64,000 bases of DNA from Morchella semilibera (taxonomy: Eukaryota > Ascomycota > Pezizomycetes > Pezizales > Morchellaceae), in contig CM018605.1 in the NCBI GenBank assembly GCA_009192285.1, positions 2,769,247 through 2,833,246 of the forward strand, in the 5' to 3' direction. The notes under the pieces were generated by a model. The model saw only the letters and a program-made list of their open reading frames with translations, had not been told where the DNA came from and searched no databases. How positions within the stretch are numbered: position 1 is the stretch's first letter; each line of letters starts with the position of its first letter. Positions 54,913-64,000 of the stretch are shown here, piece after piece. The position numbers and the translations under genes are program-made.

Positions 54913-55412
54913 AACTATGTTCTCAGAATACTCAACGACAACAGGCCAAAAACGATGTTGACAAGAGTATTCTATAGTTTTTTTTCTTTATTATCTTTTA
55001 GGTTCTCTCTGATTTTTTATTCTGCTGTTTCCCTCTGTTTTTCTCTCTATTGTAATTCAGAATTCAAACGCTCGCGCTATTGCATCCTGTGCACATGACC
55101 TATAACTGGCGCTAATTGCCGGCCACCGCAACTACCTGCACGTGAATCCGAGCATGAGATGGACGATGGCGCATCAATACCTGAGGCTGAAGCTGAGCCC
55201 AAGCATGAGATGGACGATGACATACACACGCCTAAGCCTCAGATAGATGATGATAGAAGTGTGCTTGAGGTTGAGGAGATGTATGACGGAGCAGTGATGG
55301 ATAGGATGGAGTATGGACATACACCCAAGGTGGAAGGGATGGACAACGACAAGTATGGGATGGAGGATGACAGAGAGGCGCTTGAGTCTGAAGAAGATGG
55401 GCCGGGGATGAC
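54913..55412 (+). other. AT-rich spacer and acidic ORF ahead of transposase
   Basis: After a T-rich stretch, an acidic ORF from 55159 to 55479 (D/E/M-rich, with repeats of HEMDDD and HTPK type) is likely the degenerate N-terminal part of the transposase gene that follows, or its own low-complexity exon. Confidence 0.35.
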
Positions 55413-57872
55413 ATGCGTGACGAATTTCCCGAGCTCTTTGATTTTGATGAGGGGCCCAGGATGGGTGCGGTGGTCTTAAACGAGGGAGTCGACATGGATA
55501 CATCTAACATCACATTGCTCCGAGAACTGAACGCGGACAACCCATATGGCAATTTGCAGTCGGAGATACCACGAGATACTGCCCGACAGTTCGATTATTT
55601 CTGGGTGAAGGTACAACACAATATGCCAAACAGTGCTTTCGAGGATATCATGAAGATTAAGTTACAAGGAGACATTGAAGAGCGGCCGGGTGCAATAAGG
55701 TCAGATACGATAGCTTCAATATTAGGCACATACACAGCGATTAACCATGTTCGCAATGACTGCTGCAAAAGTAATTGCCTTTGCTTTTGCAGATTGGCTG
55801 GAAGAGATTTCATGCCCGAACTTCTGGGACGGTGGCCTATTTAGGGACCTCAAGGGGAAGGGCTTTTTCGGTGACATCAGGGACATAGCCCTCAGCTTCT
55901 CCACCGACGGATTGCAGCTATTCAAGATAGGGAGCTATGACATATGGCCACTACTAGTGATGGTTATGAACCTAGCTCCGGAAGAGAGGGTGAAAAAAGA
56001 GAATATGTTGCTCCTGGGCTTGATCCCGGGTAATTCTCCTTTTACCAACGAGAACACTTCTAATGTCATACAATGATGCTAATATTTGATAGGTCCAAGA
56101 AAGCCTGGCGATCTTGATAGCTTTCTGCGACGAAATAAAAATCCTTTTAGAAGAGGGGATTAACAATCGATGGTTCAATCCCAAATAGAGAGACCTTCCG
56201 AATGAAGGCGCACCTTACAGTAGCAGCGGATCTCCTGGCTATGGCGACTCTTATGAGGACAAAGGGAGTTGCTTCGTATTCGTACTGTCGGTTTTGCAAG
56301 ATCAGAGGCGTATACTGCAGGCTGAAAAGGCACGTATGCCCTCTGGTGGTGCCGAGGCATGCAGGGGACCAGGAATTTAATCCTAACAGGCGGCTCCCGT
56401 TCTGGAATGATGCAGACTATGGTCCCATGCAGCTTCTGCTATGAAATGAAGATTTCCGATTCGAGGCGGCCACCATAGCAGACTAAGATAATAGGGATAC
56501 GGGCCAGTTAGTGGCATCAACGGGCTGTCAGTATTTGCGGAACTGCCAACCATACAGTTTCCAAGATCGTTCCCAGTCGATATCATGCACCTAGTCTACG
56601 AGGGTCTCGCCCAACAAATAGTCGAGAGGTGAATTTGGCATATCAACGCCGAGGGAGTGCATTATACCGGTGAAGACCTAGAGAGAGATCGGTGAGGAAG
56701 TTACGTCATCGAGAGAGAGCTTCCCTACTGTATTTGGACGGGCACCAAGAGATATCAACAAATACAAATTTAACGCTTCTGAGTGGATGAACTGGGTCTC
56801 CATATTATATATCACCTATATACCTTCGAGGCCGGCTTCCGGAGGTGTATTATGACGACTGGATGGGATATGTGAAGGCAGCGAACCTTATGCGCAAATG
56901 GGTCCTAAAGAGGGAGGAAATCGACGAGATGGAAATCCTGATCACCAACTTCGTCGAGCATTATGAGCGGGAGTATTATGGGCATGAGTTAGTACGTCTA
57001 TCTGCGTGTCGTGCTACTGTGCACTATCAATTGCATATAGCGCAATGCGTGCGAGACTTGGGCCACTGGTATATATTGGCAATTCCCGATGGAGAGGCAG
57101 TATGGGTATTTAACACGCATGGCCAAATCTCGTGCTACAGCAAACCGCAACCTTAGTCTAGGCATACTACAGATGACTAGGCTTGCCTTTCTCAGCCTAG
57201 CATACCCTTCCATACAACCTACAAAGACCACAATTGATAATATAGGCCTCAAAGAGATCAGTGCCCTATCGAACGGGATCGTGGGTTACGAAGAGGACTC
57301 CAGGACTTACACATATAGGGCGAGCAATGTTCTCCTACGGCACTACCATTGGCGTCGGCCTAGCAGTGAGCCTGCAAAGCTAGATAGAGGCGAAGTACAT
57401 GCACTAAACAGCTCTCCCCGGCGATACCACCCAGCAGTATATGAAACATAGGACGGCTATACAAATATAATTTCCAGATATAATTAAGATATTACGATAT
57501 TCGAACTGCTGGCTAAACCACCAGCGGTTGGGATCGGAGCTGAACTACGAGAGGGTAATAGGAGGTGCTACTTCTAGATATTCCTCCATGGTGTGGTACT
57601 CTCCCCCACAAGAATCGCGCGCATTTGTGGGACACGTACGGTTTTACGGGCGTGTAGAGATAGAGGACTCTGAAGAGCTAATTGTTGCCTTTATTGAACG
57701 TTGCAAAGTTGGCTATAGCGATCCAGGATGCTTCAAAATTAGGTCTGATAACCGTAGGGATCGAATGGAGATAGACTGCGTGGATATCAGGAAAGTCTAC
57801 GAGTTGGTTGGTCTGATCAAGTCAAAGGGAACGAGCTGGCTTTGTACGAGGATAACATCTATGATAGAATAG
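55413..57872 (+). pseudogene. Degenerate Tnp2-type (CACTA) transposase
   Basis: Pieces in different frames follow the order of the Tnp2 transposase family (Transposase_21): RNDCCKSNCLCF (about 55750, like the family's CCxxxCxxF), DIRDIALSFSTDGLQLFKIG (55870s), IWPLLVMVMNLAPEERVKKEN and LLLGLIPG. A 62-nt intron-like segment (TGCTAATATTTGATAG end) leads to PRKPGDLDSFL, then FCKIRGVYCRLKRH (56.3 kb). At 56.85-57.15 kb come YYDDWMGYVKAANL, FVEHYEREYY and LHIAQCVRDLGHW. A C-terminal piece at 57.53-57.87 kb ends near ICRKVYELVGLI-like sequence. Internal parts are missing between the Cys motif and the FSTDG block, and stops and shifts abound. It is a dead DNA transposon. Its terminal repeats were not found. 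Confidence 0.75.
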
Positions 57873-58062
57873 CCTATGTTCCGGGAACAGACGATGGGAA
57901 CGGCGAAACACTCTTACAGTAATTTTTCTTATAGAGAGGTGTCATTGTAATCTTGATAGTCACTTAGTGCACGTGGAGGTCCTTTATCCGTAATAGTCAA
58001 CTAATATTTTTCAGCTCCAGGTCATTGTCCTCAACCGTCCGAATAAACTGAGATTTTGCGGT
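57873..58062. other. Short spacer between transposase remnant and repeat
   Basis: No feature was recognised. The right terminus of the CACTA remnant may lie here, but no CACTA end was identified. Confidence 0.35.
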
Positions 58063-58613
58063 ACATCCGTTTTTGAAAGTTTCTGTAAAATGATTGGTCG
58101 GGCACGACTGGGGTATTTGACTAACTGTACTAGAAGCCCAGGAGAACTTGATATCCACACTCCAAAGTAGAGAAGCACCGGTAGTCTCTGGCACATCATC
58201 CGCCGAAGCCATACAGAGCACCCAAGGCTAAAAAAACAATTAAATGATAAAAAAGCCGGCAACAAAAGACTTATGTGAATGAGTAGTCATCCCTCAAGAG
58301 CGTCGCTACCATATTGGGCATTCTCATCACTGCTCCCACCCGGGTTTGAACCGGTTGTGGTCATATGACGAAGCCCAGTGTATTACCACTAGGCCACGCC
58401 ACGATACTTTTCTTTGTGTCGTTGTAGTTTATGAGCCCTCCATTTCTTGGCAATGCATCTGAACGTACTGAATTGCATCACAGGGCAATGAAAGGTCAAT
58501 TGGGGGGGAGGCCCCCATAACTAGAGTGCATGTATATGTACATGTACCTACCATAGAGAGAGCCAGAGGATTAAAACTTACACAACTCGCGGTCGCGAGG
58601 TGGTAACCCCTAG
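58063..58613 (-). repeat. Dispersed tRNA-like repeat, copy 2 (SINE-type)
   Basis: Homologous over its length to 24373-24880, with the same minus-strand A box TGGCCTAGTGG (58386-58396) and B box GGTTCAAACCC (58342-58352). It differs by many substitutions and carries 93 bases (58125-58217) that are absent from copy 1, between GACTAA and GCACCCA. The T-arm CCGG-loop-CCGG is intact; the acceptor is not. Confidence 0.7.
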
Positions 58614-60473
58614 TTAATATGTACCACAGTATGAAAAAATGGGGTGAAATTACTACTATAGTACTACGGAATTTAGTGATAGATACCGAATTAAATCGGT
58701 ATTAGAGGAAGAGTACTGTATAAATACCGTATGCTTACCGTAATGCTTACCGCAATGCTAGCGTACCAACGAGAATACCATAGTGATCCCAACCCTCTTT
58801 TTGGTACTGTAATATTTAATAATAGTCGTTTAGTCAGAGAGTCTTTATATAATTAGTGGTAGTCCTTTAGCGGGGCTAGTCGTTTAGCAGTAGCCGCGCT
58901 AGAGTTTACTAAATACATGTACATGTAGTCCTTTAGTAGCATAGGTATGACCAGGTCGGTTACCTAAAGTACATGTACTTAGGGCCCGTTCGGACAGCTT
59001 GATAATCTGACGGATTATAGAGTTTTGGATTATTGTAATAAGTAGAGGTGTTCGGGGGAATGAATAATCTATATTCTCTAACTTCTGCTTATTCCGATAA
59101 TCTGCCAAGAAAATAATTAGCTTGAGAAGTGATTGTTTTTCTCTTTCTTCTCTTTAATGACTTCTCCGCTGTGGTAGTCGCGACATTGCGGTGTACTGGT
59201 GTGAGATTATCCTCAACTGCTTATTTGAATTATTTCACCCACCCATTGATAATCGACACTTTGGAATAATCCATCAAAAGGACGTGGCTAAGCTCGCTTA
59301 ATGCTTTTAGATTGGATACCACAATATTGGATGACTTCCCGTAAAAAATTCAGAACCTAGATTTTCTGGCAGAGGCCCGAACAACCAATCATATTACGTA
59401 CTAGTTTCCAGGTTTCTGAAGTTTAGAGATCTAAACCGACCCCCTCCCCCCCTCTGTTCAGATTCAGATTCTAGAATATAAATTTCCACGGGAAGTCATC
59501 CATTACAACAGTAACTATGTGGTCTAGACCCTTTTGGTGCTTCACGTTGTTGATAGCCCAATATCAATATGATTAAGGTACAGTGGAAAGAAAAAAAAGA
59601 GAGAGAGAGAGAGAAGGGATTAAATACGGGGTGGAATACACTTTAAATGGTGGAAAAACCCATCAATGGAGACAGACTCTGAGGACGGCATTGCAATGGT
59701 ACTGTATATCCTCCTTGATTTCATACCGTATTATCGTTGCAAGACAGCAGGGGTATAGAGGCCAACCAGAGAGCCCTTGGGCGTCAATCTGGTATTTGAC
59801 AGAGGCCAAATTATTACGGAAGCGAGACCTCCCCAGAAAAGGCATAGTCGAAAAACCCACATGAATCCCGTGACCACGACCAAAGATACATAAAGGCTCG
59901 AAGAAGGGCCTTAATTTTGCCGTGTTAGATTCCTACACTCAGTTCTTTGTATTCCACCCTCCATCTGTGGTACAAACCTTACATAGAGGTTCAGTCTTGG
60001 CCGAAATGTATCTGGGGCCGTTTCCCGTTACCGTTACCGCAGAGCCGCTTCCAACCCTACGGAAAAAAAAAAAAGGAAACAGTAAACAAAAAAAAAAAGT
60101 TCTTCGAAGTAGGGTTACCCGGGCGGCAAAGCTTTTCAACTTTTCTAGGCCATCTCTGACGTGGTGTTTCACACGGCACAACGACGAGTCAATGAGAAAT
60201 CTTCATTCTCCCCTATCTACATCCTCTCGCATTGACTGTAACGCCCCATCCACCTTCCATCGTTTCTCCCCAAAACTCATCTTATCCTCATCTCCTATCT
60301 GTCCAACCTGTTAACACTCAACATAGAAATACCCCGCACGTGCCATCCGATAGCAAGCACCCCGCTCCCTCCTTTGAAAATCAGGTGACCCATTTTATTA
60401 TCGTCCACTCGAAATCAACCTCCCCCCCCCACAAGATCTACACCACACACAATACCAAAGAGTTTCCCCTAAA
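58614..60473. other. Intergenic stretch before the CBM48 gene
   Basis: Holds four TACATGTA copies (one near 58540 just inside the repeat above, two overlapping near 58912-58925, one near 58970), an isolated GGGCCCGTTCGG at 58982 resembling a MITE end, and a (GA)n microsatellite at 59598-59613. The CT/CA-rich DNA just before 60474 probably contains promoter and 5'UTR. The 93- to 130-aa ORFs at 59583-60314 are not supported. Confidence 0.45.
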
Positions 60474-62441
60474 ATGACGACTGGACACTTCACTTTCAGG
60501 TGGAATGATCCAACGGAGGAGGTCCAGGAGGTCTACGTCACCGGAACCTTCGACGCCTGGGGGCGGACCATCCAACTTACTCGGGAAGGAAATGATTTCG
60601 TTGCTAGGGTCCCGCTTCCACTTGAGAAACACCAGTACAAATTTGTTGTCGATAATGAATGGGTTATCGATCCAGATGCACGCAAGGAACTCGAGGATGG
60701 TATCGAAAACAACATCTTAATCGAGGAGGACTTCGAGGGTCACGAGAAACCTGCTACTACCGAGAAGGCCGAGGATGAGAAGGATGAGGCTAAGACCGAG
60801 GCCAAGGCTGACGCCGCAGAGGAGAAGCCTGAGGTCACTGAGGTGGAGAATGCTAATGAGGAGTCGGAAAAGAAGGGGGGGGCTGACGGAGAGGAGGGCA
60901 GTGATTCCGGATCCTCCGAGAGTGAGGACGGTACCGGTAAAGAGGAGGATGCCGAGGCAGAGCCAGTTGGCGAGCGAGCCCCTGACCTTGATGCCTACGA
61001 CATCGCCTCCTCTGAGTCCTCATTCGACAGCGTTGTTCGTGAGCCCAGTGATGTTGATGCCTCAGCTGTGCTTGTCAACAGTGATGTCGGTGCTTCCACC
61101 GTTATCGTCAACGCTTCCGACGCCGCTTCAGAGGCCGGTGATGAGACCGTGCAAACCAAAGGCTCCGATGAACCTGCCAAAGACACTGCTACACCTTCGA
61201 AGGACGCTATTGAAACTACCAAAGACGCTTCCGACGAGGAACAGAGCAGCGATGATGATGAGGGTGAGGCTAATGAGAAGTCAGACAAGGATAGTCAGCC
61301 AGACGAGGATTCAGTTGAAGTTACCTGGGTAGCGCCCGATGGTGGTGTTAATCTCGAAGCCCACCTTGCAGCTATTCCTAAAGAGAACCCCCCAAGCTTC
61401 GCCGAGGTTGTAGCTGAAGGCGTTATTGAGCCCAAAGTTGAGGAAAAATCGGTGGCCGAGTCTGAACCCGTGGCGGATCCCGAACCTACGGCGGAGCCTG
61501 AACCCACGACCGAGCCTAAGACTGTAGCTGAAACCCCAGTTGTAGCCGAAACAACACCCAAAGCTGCCGAAGAGAGCCACCTTGAGCCTGAGGTTGTCAA
61601 GGCACCCAGCATCAATAGGAGTGCCGATGCTGTGATCACCCCAACGGTCTCCCCAGTCGAAACTACCGCATTGGCAGCCGAGGTCCCTAAAATAAAATCC
61701 CCATCATTTGCTGAGGTGGTCAAGGCTCCCGCCATTTCTTCGGTCTCGCCCGATTCAACGACTGCCGCTTTGGCTGCCGCTGTTCCTAAGGAAATCAAGG
61801 GTAACGAAACCCCGGCAGAGTGCCCTTATAATGCCGATGGAACGCCCAAGGCTGCCCCAGTCCCTAAAGAGACCCCCGCAGAGTGCCCTTACAACGCCGA
61901 TGGAACACCTAAGGCCGCGCCTGTACCTAAGGAGACTCCTGCAGATTGTCCGTACAACCCTGATGGCACTCCCAAGGCTACACCAATCCCTAGCGAGACT
62001 CCCGATGCATGCCCTTACAACCCTGATGGTACTCCGAAGACAGCCAACCCTGTGCCCATTCCGAAGGAGACTCCTGCGGATTGTCCGTACAACCCGGATG
62101 GTACACCAAAGGCTGTGCCAATTCCGAAGGAGACCCCTGCGGCATGCCCATATAACCCAGATGGAACCCCTAAAGCTGCACCAATTCCAAAGGAGACTCC
62201 TGCCGAATGCCCCTACAATGCGGATGGTACCCCAAAGGCTGCGCCGATCCCCAAAGAGACACCTGCCGGCTGCCCATTTAACGCCGATGGAACCCCGAAA
62301 AAGAAGGGGCCCGCAGCCACACCAGAGTCCTCCGGAACATCGCTCGATTTCTTCAAGAGCAAGCCAACAGTTGTGGTAGGGCTGGTCACAATTATCGGAT
62401 TTGTCCTCACAAGGAAATACCTCTTCGGCAAGAGCCGTTAA
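60474..62441 (+). CDS. AMPK-type glycogen-binding (CBM48) protein with Cys-Pro repeats and C-terminal anchor
   Basis: A single-exon 655-aa ORF with start context CCTAAAATGACG. Residues about 3-85 form an AMPK-beta/CBM48-type domain: HFTFRW, then VTGTFDAWGR, VARVPLPLEKHQYKFVVD and WVIDPDA. This is the arrangement of fungal Crp1/Mdg1-like proteins. A long Glu/Asp/Ser/Ala-rich disordered region follows (about 90-440). Residues about 445-612 hold eight tandem units of about 21 aa, core CPYNxDGTPK preceded by PKETPA. The C-terminus (about 632-649, VVVGLVTIIGFVL) is one hydrophobic helix followed by RKYLFGKSR, suggesting a tail-anchored protein facing the cytosol. The likely role is to tether a glycogen- or DNA-binding head to a membrane; Crp1 is known for cruciform DNA binding and Mdg1 for pheromone signalling. 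The repeat has no counterpart known to me. Confidence 0.85.
   Translation: MTTGHFTFRWNDPTEEVQEVYVTGTFDAWGRTIQLTREGNDFVARVPLPLEKHQYKFVVDNEWVIDPDARKELEDGIENNILIEEDFEGHEKPATTEKAEDEKDEAKTEAKADAAEEKPEVTEVENANEESEKKGGADGEEGSDSGSSESEDGTGKEEDAEAEPVGERAPDLDAYDIASSESSFDSVVREPSDVDASAVLVNSDVGASTVIVNASDAASEAGDETVQTKGSDEPAKDTATPSKDAIETTKDASDEEQSSDDDEGEANEKSDKDSQPDEDSVEVTWVAPDGGVNLEAHLAAIPKENPPSFAEVVAEGVIEPKVEEKSVAESEPVADPEPTAEPEPTTEPKTVAETPVVAETTPKAAEESHLEPEVVKAPSINRSADAVITPTVSPVETTALAAEVPKIKSPSFAEVVKAPAISSVSPDSTTAALAAAVPKEIKGNETPAECPYNADGTPKAAPVPKETPAECPYNADGTPKAAPVPKETPADCPYNPDGTPKATPIPSETPDACPYNPDGTPKTANPVPIPKETPADCPYNPDGTPKAVPIPKETPAACPYNPDGTPKAAPIPKETPAECPYNADGTPKAAPIPKETPAGCPFNADGTPKKKGPAATPESSGTSLDFFKSKPTVVVGLVTIIGFVLTRKYLFGKSR
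61806..62309 (+). repeat. Eight-unit coding tandem repeat (about 63 bp each)
   Basis: Encodes the Cys-Pro units of the CBM48 protein. Seven units are 21 codons or a close variant. The fourth carries three extra residues (TANPVPIPK) and the eighth ends in a Lys run. Codon choice varies between units, so the array is not a recent expansion throughout. Confidence 0.85.
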
Positions 62442-64000
62442 ATAAAGTCCTAGAAAGAGTTTCTTTATCACGGTGGGATTCGGATTGATATTTTCTCGTC
62501 ATGTATATGGAAGCCGGAGGCAACATTGATGTCACATTTTCTTCTCCATTTTTTATCTTTATTGTTTCGATGATGCTCGATACCAATTTGCATGTGTATG
62601 TGCTAGTTTTCTCCTTTCCCCAAGCAAGCCAGAAAAGCAAGCAAAGTTGGTTAGTAGTTATCAACAGACCCTCGAGAGTTAGACATTTCTTTCCTTTTTT
62701 TTCATCTTATTATTCCTCTCTTTGTGTTTCTGCATCTCGTATTCTCTATCTCTTCTTATTCCTTTTTTTGTTGCAGCTTTCCTTTTTTATCCTGGAACCC
62801 GAGTATGTAATTGAGGGGTTTCGACCGACGGTTAAAAAAAGTTTTGTGTGGTACGATTGGTGGTGGAGAGGAGGGGAATGAGGGGCGGATGTTTCGACCG
62901 GAAGAATTGAAACAATCGCCAAGATTCCTGTCATGTGATCGAGTGATAATCGGTGATTGTTAGGTTCAACATTTCAAAAAGCCTTTTGCTTCGCAGAGGT
63001 CTTAATCATAACCAACGCTATGAATAAGGAATTATATAACCAGTAATAGAAATAAAATAATTCCATCCCGTGGCGCTCCTTTGCCACTCCCTTGCTTTGC
63101 TTCGTGGGGTCCCCTTTATTCATAGTATAAAAGAGGGCGCAAATCAATTACATTTCCGGGCTACAACCCGGACTCTCTCATAAAATTCCACCCTCCACCG
63201 GAGCACAATTTCCAACGATTCGCGTAATTGTACCAAACAGAAACATCATAAGCACCGCAAAAGCCTCCCCCGAGAATACCAATAACGGAAAGGTGAGATT
63301 CCGCCGGTGATATAACAGCGGTGTGGCGATATCCACCATCCCTGACAAGGTCTTGGTCGTTCTTCCTTGCTACCCAAAATCTCACTCGTCTGGACTAGTT
63401 AGCAGTATTTCTTTCCCCCTAAAAAAAATACAGGTCCTGCGAGCGAAAATGACCTGTACATATACATGTGTGTCGACCTGCGAACTTGAAGAGAGGCGTT
63501 GAGCGGCCGTATCGTAACTCGGAGCACCGGTGCACGGGAGTTGGACGCTATGGATCCGGAGTGAGGTGCTAGTAGAGAGACGAAAGAAAAGGCCTTGGAA
63601 CAGCCTTGACTGCTTGCAGTGCCGACTGAGCAGCCTGAGCATGTTTGGTCCCTAGCATGCAAGGTGGCAAATATATTTAATACGCAGAGGTATGAATAAT
63701 GCATACCGGTCATTCACCAACTCGCCAAAATCAAACTGGACCTCACACACATCAACTCCCAAACTGAAAAACAAGCTATTCTACCTTTATACACGTACTT
63801 GTAGAGGATTGGCAAACACCTTTCCAAAAACAAAAAACAAAAAAGCAAAAGTTTTTTTACAAACTCCCACTTGGACGAGGGTTGAACGCCGGCGAGGGTT
63901 CAGAGCCAACTGTGCAGTGTAACGGGTTTTGAGTTCGCAATGACCAAGCTGTGTCCCACTCGGCCATGCGCCCGCTGGAATCTATGTGTGCAAGGGTCCT
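62442..64000. other. 3' flank and terminal spacer
   Basis: The 3'UTR region of the CBM48 gene, then AT-rich sequence. Short ORFs on both strands have no support. A tRNA-like element lies near the right edge (next entry). Confidence 0.4.
63870..63980 (-). other. tRNA-like element at window edge
   Basis: The minus strand has a consensus A box, TGGCCGAGTGG (63957-63967), preceded by GGGCGCA as a plausible acceptor strand, and a B-box-like GCGTTCAACCC (63879-63889) about 68 bases downstream. The spacing would suit a Leu/Ser-type tRNA or one with an intron. No matching acceptor 3' strand or good T-stem was found, so it is either a pseudo-tRNA or a SINE head. Confidence 0.35.

Noticed and set aside
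58982-59400. Second Tourist-like MITE starting GGGCCCGTTCGG
   Set aside because: Only one end was found. The AGGCCCGAACAACC near 59368 is not a proper inverted partner and has no matching target duplication.
61755-62471. 238-aa minus-strand ORF opposite the CBM48 gene
   Set aside because: It is the antisense of the coding repeat array. Its own repeats only mirror the sense repeats, and the sense frame has a domain and an anchor.

Overview
The window looks like a stretch of a filamentous fungal nuclear genome, most likely an ascomycete. The evidence is many 40-82 nt introns with GTRAGT-type donors, CTAAC/CTGAC branch sites and short 3' tails; an RTA1-family membrane protein; a Ty3/Gypsy element; CACTA-type (Tnp2) transposase remains; and long gene-poor spacers. 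A truffle-like member of the Pezizomycetes is possible, but I cannot fix the genus. I saw no rRNA, CRISPR array or bacterial operon structure.

Layout. 0-3.4 kb: decayed or short coding pieces (an out-of-frame pseudogene on the minus strand at 1.1-1.65 kb, and a charged 135-aa ORF at 3.0-3.4 kb). 3.64-11.08 kb: a complete, recent Ty3/Gypsy LTR retrotransposon on the minus strand, with near-identical 391/393-bp LTRs, a CTGAC target duplication, an intact pol and a frame-split gag. 12.3-15.6 kb: an 8-exon gene for a TFIIS-central-domain protein. 17.5-18.1 and 22.6-23.8 kb: small spliced hypothetical genes. 24.4-24.9 kb: a tRNA-like (SINE-type) repeat with a second copy at 58.1-58.6 kb. 26.0-27.1 kb: two adjacent ORFs, the first with a PemK/MazF-like pattern. 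27.1-32.9 kb: gene-poor, with a five-unit minisatellite. 32.9-36.05 kb: a spliced gene for a 1026-aa, largely disordered protein. 39.8-40.6 and 42.5-43.7 kb: hypothetical genes, the first with a clear 5'UTR intron. 45.2-48.2 kb: two polytopic membrane protein genes on the minus strand, one a seven-exon RTA1 family member resolved to the base. 49.1-53.1 kb: disordered and zinc-finger-like ORFs, with an internal repeat region. 53.2-57.9 kb: a mobile-element-rich island with a Tourist-like MITE, a decayed nuclease-like gene split by a second MITE with a 9-bp duplication, and a rotted Tnp2 transposase. 60.5-62.4 kb: an intact single-exon gene for an AMPK-type glycogen-binding-domain protein with eight Cys-Pro repeats and a C-terminal membrane anchor.

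The genes do not form an obvious pathway or cluster. The dominant theme is a gene-sparse, transposon-shaped region in which housekeeping-type genes (TFS2M protein, RTA1, CBM48 protein) stand between relics at different stages of decay. A palindromic octamer, TACATGTA, recurs about 18 times, almost always between genes. Exon coordinates were inferred by eye from splice signals and frame; no transcript data or database search was available.
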